Assembly (NCBI RefSeq): GCF_003606325.2
Contig: NZ_CP031843.2
Location: 2,041,001-2,105,000, forward strand
Direction: 5' to 3'
Source: Bartonella kosoyi
GTDB lineage: Bacteria; Pseudomonadota; Alphaproteobacteria; Rhizobiales; Rhizobiaceae
DNA: 64,000 nt
Below the pieces are notes generated by a model, which was given only the letters and a program-made list of their open reading frames with translations, was not told the DNA's origin and did no database searches. The position numbers and the translations under genes were made by a program. Below, piece by piece: positions 59,472 through 64,000 of the stretch (position 1 is the stretch's first letter; each line of letters begins with the position of its first letter).

Positions 59472-60311
59472 TCTTTGCAATCAAAATAGTTTTTCTTAAA
59501 TTGGCAGAATTCATTTTTAATGAGAAGTTATCTGCTTCTCAAATTCTTTAACACACACGCATCACAATCATACCATCAAACCCCCATTTCACGAAAAGAT
59601 CTCACCCTTGTTTTTTTAACCAGCTCCCCAGCCCCCAGCTTGGCAGCATCCTTAACCAATACAAAACAGCTTTTGTTTTGTCCTTCACGTAAGCTCCAGA
59701 CGGGTGATTATTCTGCTCTCCCGTAAAGACATCGACATTGAGAGGATAGAGCCCCCATGCAAAACCAAAAAGTGGAACCTTTTTTAAAGAAAAAATCAGA
59801 TTATTGACAAACCAAAATGGATTTAGAATTTTCAACTTTTAAGGCAGAGAAAAAATTAAAAATCCATCTATTGTATGGACCTCTCAGCCTTCATCCCTCT
59901 ATTTGATTGAAAATGTGCACACTCTCAAATCCAAGGCTTCCCAACTCCCCAAAGACTGTTATGCTTCATCTCTTACTTCATCTCTGAGCCATTTTTACCT
60001 TTCTTTTGCACATTTCCCCTTATTTCATCGCCTTTGAAAGAACTCTTCCCTCAATATCTTTCCCAAGATCTCTGTATTTTCCTGCCTCTCTTTTTTCAAA
60101 CAGTTGTTTTTTCAAACACTTGCTTACAGAACTCTCCCTATACCAACACCAAATACAAGACACATGCTTTTTTAAAAAAGTCTCAAGAGGAACATTTGCT
60201 TTTGGATAAATCCCCAAATTCCCCAGCATCTTTCTTAAAACTGAATAGAAGCATCCTTTTTTATAAGGAAGATCAGGAAGAGCCTTTCCCCTTAGAGCAA
60301 GCGCCCCAAAT
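59472..60311. other. Gene-free stretch between trp and pyrF
   Basis: Overlapping frames exist on both strands (the longest, 113 codons on the minus strand, overlaps the pyrF end), none with domains or good start signals. A region around 59620-59840 may be decayed coding DNA. No RNA genes seen. Confidence 0.4.
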
Positions 60312-61157
60312 TTAAGAGAGAAGTGTATTTTTAGATTGCTCAGCAAAGTTATGAATGGCATTTTTTAAATCAACAGGATTTCGACCAACCTCTGTAATTG
60401 ACCTTGAAATTGAAGGAATAATATTCTGCCATAGCCTTTGAGGAAACTGCTGAGTTAATTGTGTTATTGTTCCCCCTTGAGCCCCAATGCCTGGAACAAG
60501 AAATAAGCTATTTTTTAGCTGTTCAATTGTTTCTTTTGCGTCACAGCCTAATGTTGCACCAATAACCGCCCCGATAGGACCAACATGACGATATTGACTT
60601 GAAGATTGGCTATTATAGTCATAAATACGCTGCGCCAAATGGAGCGAAACCGTTTGATCCCCAATGCGAGCATTCCGAATTTGTCTTCCCTCTGGGTTAG
60701 ACGATTGAACAACCATAAAAACCGCTGTTTTTGTTTCTTCTGCAATTTTTATCAAAGGAATAAGAGCATCAAACCCTAAAAAAGGATTGACTGTTATCGC
60801 ATCGGCTTTGAAGGGACTATTGACGCCAAGCCAAGCTTGTCCATAAGCTTCAGCGGTAGAGCCAATATCCCCTCTTTTTGTATCAACGAGAACCAACAAA
60901 CCTTGTTTTTGTGCATTTTCAATGAGTTCTTTCAAAACTTGAAGCCCTTCCACCCCATATAACTCAAAAAATGCAGCTTGCGGCTTTATGATCCCCACCT
61001 TCCCCACAACCGCTGTTAAAAGGATATCGCAAAAATCTTTTAGACCTTTATCATCGCAGCTCAAATTCCATGATTGTAAAACTTTATGACTCGGATCAAA
61101 CCCAACACAAAGGGGTCCATATTTTTCACTGTTTTTAAAAAAAGTTGAACAAAACAT
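60312..61157 (-). CDS. pyrF: Orotidine 5'-phosphate decarboxylase (type 2)
   Basis: A 281-residue enzyme that makes UMP in the last step of de novo pyrimidine synthesis. It is of the longer type 2 class, with CVGFDPSHKVL at the start, KPQAAFFELYG at about residues 59-69 and the catalytic DTKRGDIGSTAEAYGQ block at about 92-107. The phosphate-binding PGIGAQGG is at about 220-227. No other pyr genes are adjacent. Complete in length, so de novo pyrimidine synthesis is likely retained. Confidence 0.93.
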   Translation of the reverse strand: MFCSTFFKNSEKYGPLCVGFDPSHKVLQSWNLSCDDKGLKDFCDILLTAVVGKVGIIKPQAAFFELYGVEGLQVLKELIENAQKQGLLVLVDTKRGDIGSTAEAYGQAWLGVNSPFKADAITVNPFLGFDALIPLIKIAEETKTAVFMVVQSSNPEGRQIRNARIGDQTVSLHLAQRIYDYNSQSSSQYRHVGPIGAVIGATLGCDAKETIEQLKNSLFLVPGIGAQGGTITQLTQQFPQRLWQNIIPSISRSITEVGRNPVDLKNAIHNFAEQSKNTLLS

Positions 61158-61646
61158 TTAATATCCTAACACGGTCTCTCTTTAAACTTTTTGATACAAT
61201 CAAAAAGAAAAGCATTTGTCAAAAGAATACAATCTTAAAAACACACAGAAAGCACTCTCGTAAACAAAATCTGCTCTTGCTTATGAAAGTTATTCCTATT
61301 CACAATACTTATCGCATAATTTTCAACCAAGACGTTGTCATGAGATGAAAAATTCAAACTTGATGACAGAATAGGAACAAAAAACACTCCATATTATTTT
61401 GTTTAATGACCTCGTAAAGCCCCCCATTTTATCTTTTTCATGCTTCTTTTTTTACACTCAATCAAAATTCTTGATCATGTTTCTTTAAACAAAAGACAAA
61501 AAACGCTCCACCCTGATGTTTTCAATCTTAACTTTGGATCTTTCTTATTCACCTTTAGCAGCCTAATTATCCATAATGGGCTATAAACTTTGGAACATAA
61601 TTGGCAAAAAGACATTGTATCTCCAGCATATTCAAGGAGATAAAAC
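61158..61646. other. Gene-free spacer
   Basis: Divergent region between pyrF and the membrane protein. It presumably holds both promoters. No repeats or RNA seen. Confidence 0.4.
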
Positions 61647-62723
61647 ATGGAAACCCACATTCCTGAAAAAACACCTTTCGATACGAATTTTCTAGGAGAA
61701 ACATCTCTAGAAACAAAATATTCATTTTTTCATACACCTATTTCATGGTCTGCCATTTTTGCTGGATTGATAACAGCTCTTGCCGTCTCAATCTGCCTCT
61801 CTTTCCTCATAGCCGCTTTAGGCTTAAGCCAAATGGACTTTACCTCATCCTCCCCTTTTACAGGTTCTTTCCTCTCGATGGGAATTGGCTCGCTCATCGT
61901 TATGGTGATCAGTCTTGCAAGTGGAGGCTTTGTTGCTGGGCGTTTTGCTGAAATCTCTGGCGCTCTTCATGGTTTCTTAACCTGGGCGCTCATCACACTG
62001 CTGATGACATTCCAAGCCATCCACGTGGTTTCACATACAGCAAACTTAAGCGCGAAAGCTGTTGGAAAAAGCGCGTCTATGATAGAACAAACCGTCGACA
62101 ACCTTCCCTCTCTACTTGCAAAATTAAACAGCGAAAATTTTGAAAAGTTTTTTGCAGAAACCCGTGACAATGGAATTAATTTTGATAAACTGGGCAATGA
62201 GTTGCGTACACTTCTCCAAAAAAGTGATATTCCGGCCCTCAATCCTGAACGCTTGAAACAAACCTATCAGGCTGCGCTCAACGATATTGGTTCTGCAATC
62301 ACCGCTTTCAAAAATGATCCTTCGCATTATCGCAGCACTCTGAAAAATCTAGGGAATAGCCTTTCTAATCGCCTAGAAACGCTGACGACAAAATTTAATC
62401 AAAGTGATATCATCAAAGCCTTGATGAACAAGGGCATGTCGCGTACAGATGCACAAACGGCAGCCACCCACGCCGTTCAACTCTATGAAAGTGCAGAGGA
62501 AAAAACAGAACAAACCCTCAAAGCGCTAGAAAAACAAGCCGATACCTTGTCTCAAAAGCTTAATGCACAAACAAAAAATGCTCTTCACATAGCTGATAAA
62601 GTTACGACAAAAGCATCACACATGGGATGGTGGGGCTTTTTAGGGAGTTTAATAGGCGCTATCATTTCCAGTATTTGTGGCTATTATGGTTACAGAAGCC
62701 GTAAGGATATTTTCAAACTTTAA
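61647..62723 (+). CDS. Membrane protein with a long periplasmic or cytoplasmic helical domain
   Basis: A 358-residue protein of unknown function. Three membrane helices lie in the first 140 residues (WSAIFAGLITALAVSICLSFL, IGSLIVMVISLASGGFVAG, GFLTWALITLLMTFQAI), and a fourth lies at the C terminus (GWWGFLGSLIGAIISSICGYY). Between them, residues 145-325 are helical and charged (repeated KLNSENFEKFF- and LGNSLSNRLETL-type segments). The SWSAIFAGLITALAVS opening is shared with hypothetical membrane proteins of Rhizobiales. An AAGGAGAT ribosome-binding site precedes the ATG. A strong terminator follows. Envelope stress or structure is only a guess. Confidence 0.82.
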   Translation: METHIPEKTPFDTNFLGETSLETKYSFFHTPISWSAIFAGLITALAVSICLSFLIAALGLSQMDFTSSSPFTGSFLSMGIGSLIVMVISLASGGFVAGRFAEISGALHGFLTWALITLLMTFQAIHVVSHTANLSAKAVGKSASMIEQTVDNLPSLLAKLNSENFEKFFAETRDNGINFDKLGNELRTLLQKSDIPALNPERLKQTYQAALNDIGSAITAFKNDPSHYRSTLKNLGNSLSNRLETLTTKFNQSDIIKALMNKGMSRTDAQTAATHAVQLYESAEEKTEQTLKALEKQADTLSQKLNAQTKNALHIADKVTTKASHMGWWGFLGSLIGAIISSICGYYGYRSRKDIFKL

Positions 62724-62751
62724 AACTTTTAGCTTTCAAGCAAGCATAAAG

Positions 62752-62790
62752 AAAAGCTGTACAAAAATGTACAGCTTTTTATTTTTTTTT
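62752..62790 (+). terminator. Rho-independent terminator after the membrane protein
   Basis: Perfect 12-bp stem (AAAAGCTGTACA with TGTACAGCTTTT), AAAA loop, then a long T-rich tract, 28 bases after the stop. Confidence 0.92.
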
Positions 62791-62797
62791 AATATTT

Positions 62798-63744
62798 CAG
62801 CCGTTCTTTATGCTTCATTGCTCCCATACTCCTTAAATAAAAGACATGTAAACATTAAAAAGACTGTTAAAGAGATATCTATTCTCCATAAAAATGCTCA
62901 ATTGCCATGTCCTTAAGCTCTTAGAATTTTTCACACTATATTGGGTTATTATGTTTTTTGTGCTCCTAGGTGATCAAATTTCTTTCCCTATGGAATCCCT
63001 TTCTTTCCTTGAAGATTTGCATAGGATTAAGCATACATTTTAATGCGTAATAAGCCCATAAGTACGCTAAAAGCTACCTCCTCTCCATCCATAATAGCAC
63101 ACGAAACCTTCTCTACCACGCGACCGTAATGGGGAACATCACAGGGCTCGCACAAAATCAATAAACAAAACAACCCCACCTCCAATCCTTGCAATAACCA
63201 TCGACGCAAGCAAACCTGCCCCACAGAGTGAAAGAACTGGAGACGAAGTAAAAAGAAAAGAGAACATGAGTATTTGCACTCACAAGATGCATGTAAATTA
63301 TCCTCTGCAGATAAAACGCGCTCTCTTCGCGCACATCAGTGATTTTGTAAATGCGTTACGCATCTGCTTCAAATGATAACACCCCATAACACATATGCCC
63401 CATTTTCTTAAAGCGCGGATCAATATCTTTCTCTTGTCCTTCCGCCTTTCCCTATTTCACTTTTACTCTCTAGCCTAACAGTTATGAGATTACAAAGCTC
63501 TGTCTTCTCTTTCTGAGAAGTAAAGAACCGATTCCAATATTTAGGAACATAGCCTTTTATGGTCCTTCTCACGCCATTTCTATCTGATTTTAAGAGACAA
63601 AAAATCAACACTATTTTGCAAGAGGTTGGCTTATGTGTGATGTTAAAGTGATATAAAAGCCCAGCAGTATCATTCTGATGCATACTCTCTCATAGTTAAG
63701 GAAAGTTTCATCGCCCACCCCCATATTTTTATAGAGGAGAAACC
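62798..63744. other. Gene-free stretch near the right edge
   Basis: Short frames only, on both strands. Nothing with a family signature. Confidence 0.4.
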
Positions 63745-63947
63745 TTGAAGAGTTTATGCGCCTTATTTCTCGCTCTTTCACCGCTAGTTGTCCTTGTTTT
63801 TCCCTTTCTCTCCCATTCAATATTTCAGCGTTTGTTTTGCTTTATTATTCCATTGTTTCTCTCTCCACTTTTTTAAAGGATAAGAGGGTTGTAGAAAATG
63901 TGAAACAGCAACAAAGAGACCTTGAACTTAAGAGAGCAAATTTTTAG
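63745..63947 (+). pseudogene. Small hydrophobic protein with a frameshift in a T6 tract
   Basis: A TTG start with AGAGGAGA upstream opens a hydrophobic frame (LKSLCALFLALSPLVVLVF...) that stops at 63876 after 43 codons. At the T6 tract at 63869-63874, one extra T would join it to LKDKRVVENVKQQQRDLELKRANF, which ends at 63947, one base before the next ATG. The reconstructed protein of about 67 residues would have an N-terminal membrane segment and a charged helix. It is either a broken gene or a sequencing slip. Not recognised. Confidence 0.4.
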
Positions 63948-63948
63948 C

Positions 63949-64000
63949 ATGGAGAAGTTTCTTGATAAAATTCACAAGGTTAGTGTCATATCTGCAAAGG
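63949..64000 (+). CDS. Start of a gene running off the window
   Basis: An ATG directly after the preceding stop opens MEKFLDKIHKVSVISAK and remains open to the edge. Too little is present to identify it; tight spacing suggests an operon with the small hydrophobic frame upstream. Confidence 0.4.
   Translation, partial: MEKFLDKIHKVSVISAK

Noticed and set aside
60020..60361. 113-codon minus-strand frame next to pyrF
   Set aside because: Overlaps the pyrF 3' end by 50 bases, has no domain, and competing frames of similar length lie on the other strand.

Overview
The window reads as chromosomal DNA of a Bartonella species of the radiating 'lineage 4' type. It carries a complete virB2-virB11/virD4 type IV secretion locus followed by a cassette of Bep effectors (FIC-OB-BID, tyrosine-motif-BID and double-BID proteins). 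It also carries three copies of the Bartonella-specific pairing of a Brt-like RNA leader with an XRE regulator (trp), very AT-rich long intergenic spacers full of decayed genes, and a Rhizobiales-type housekeeping backbone (murJ-trpS-usp-nfu, ribF-HAD, pgm, hisS, pyrF). I cannot name the species from sequence alone.

Layout. 1-3.4 kb: the end of one autotransporter and a complete second one in tandem. 3.4-20 kb: gene-poor, repeat-rich DNA holding a segmental duplication with Brt/trp cassettes (one broken, one intact), a tandem array of about 300-bp units, an orphan gene resembling flagellar FlgN, three tandem EexN-like entry-exclusion lipoproteins, and a ParA plus ribbon-helix-helix partition pair that looks plasmid-derived. 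A truncated phosphatase-like gene, ribF with a HAD phosphatase, and a thermonuclease-like gene complete this part. 20.9-33.8 kb: the T4SS (virB2-B11, a small Fic inhibitor gene, the bepA position, virD4). 34.9-45.1 kb: six further effector genes with duplicated upstream regions. 46.3-62.7 kb: housekeeping genes separated by decayed intergenic DNA, plus a third Brt/trp cassette. The right end opens a gene that runs out of the window.

How it fits together. VirB2-B11 build the envelope channel and pilus, and VirD4 couples the BID-bearing effectors to it. The FIC effectors show an odd distribution of catalytic motifs. The gene at the bepA position has lost nearly every Fic catalytic residue, although its small inhibitor gene just upstream still has an intact inhibitory motif. 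The only canonical HPFxEGNGR Fic protein lies at the far end of the locus and is frameshifted in a poly-A tract after its BID domain. The BepC homologue has Thr at the acidic position of the motif. The non-FIC effectors have expanded by duplication, including a short one with alternating ITIM-like and ITSM-like tyrosine motifs and a long one with 61-residue proline-rich repeats.

Several apparent frameshifts sit in homopolymers (T8, A7, T6), so sequencing error, phase variation and true decay all need to be separated. I saw no tRNA, rRNA, CRISPR array or intact insertion sequence.
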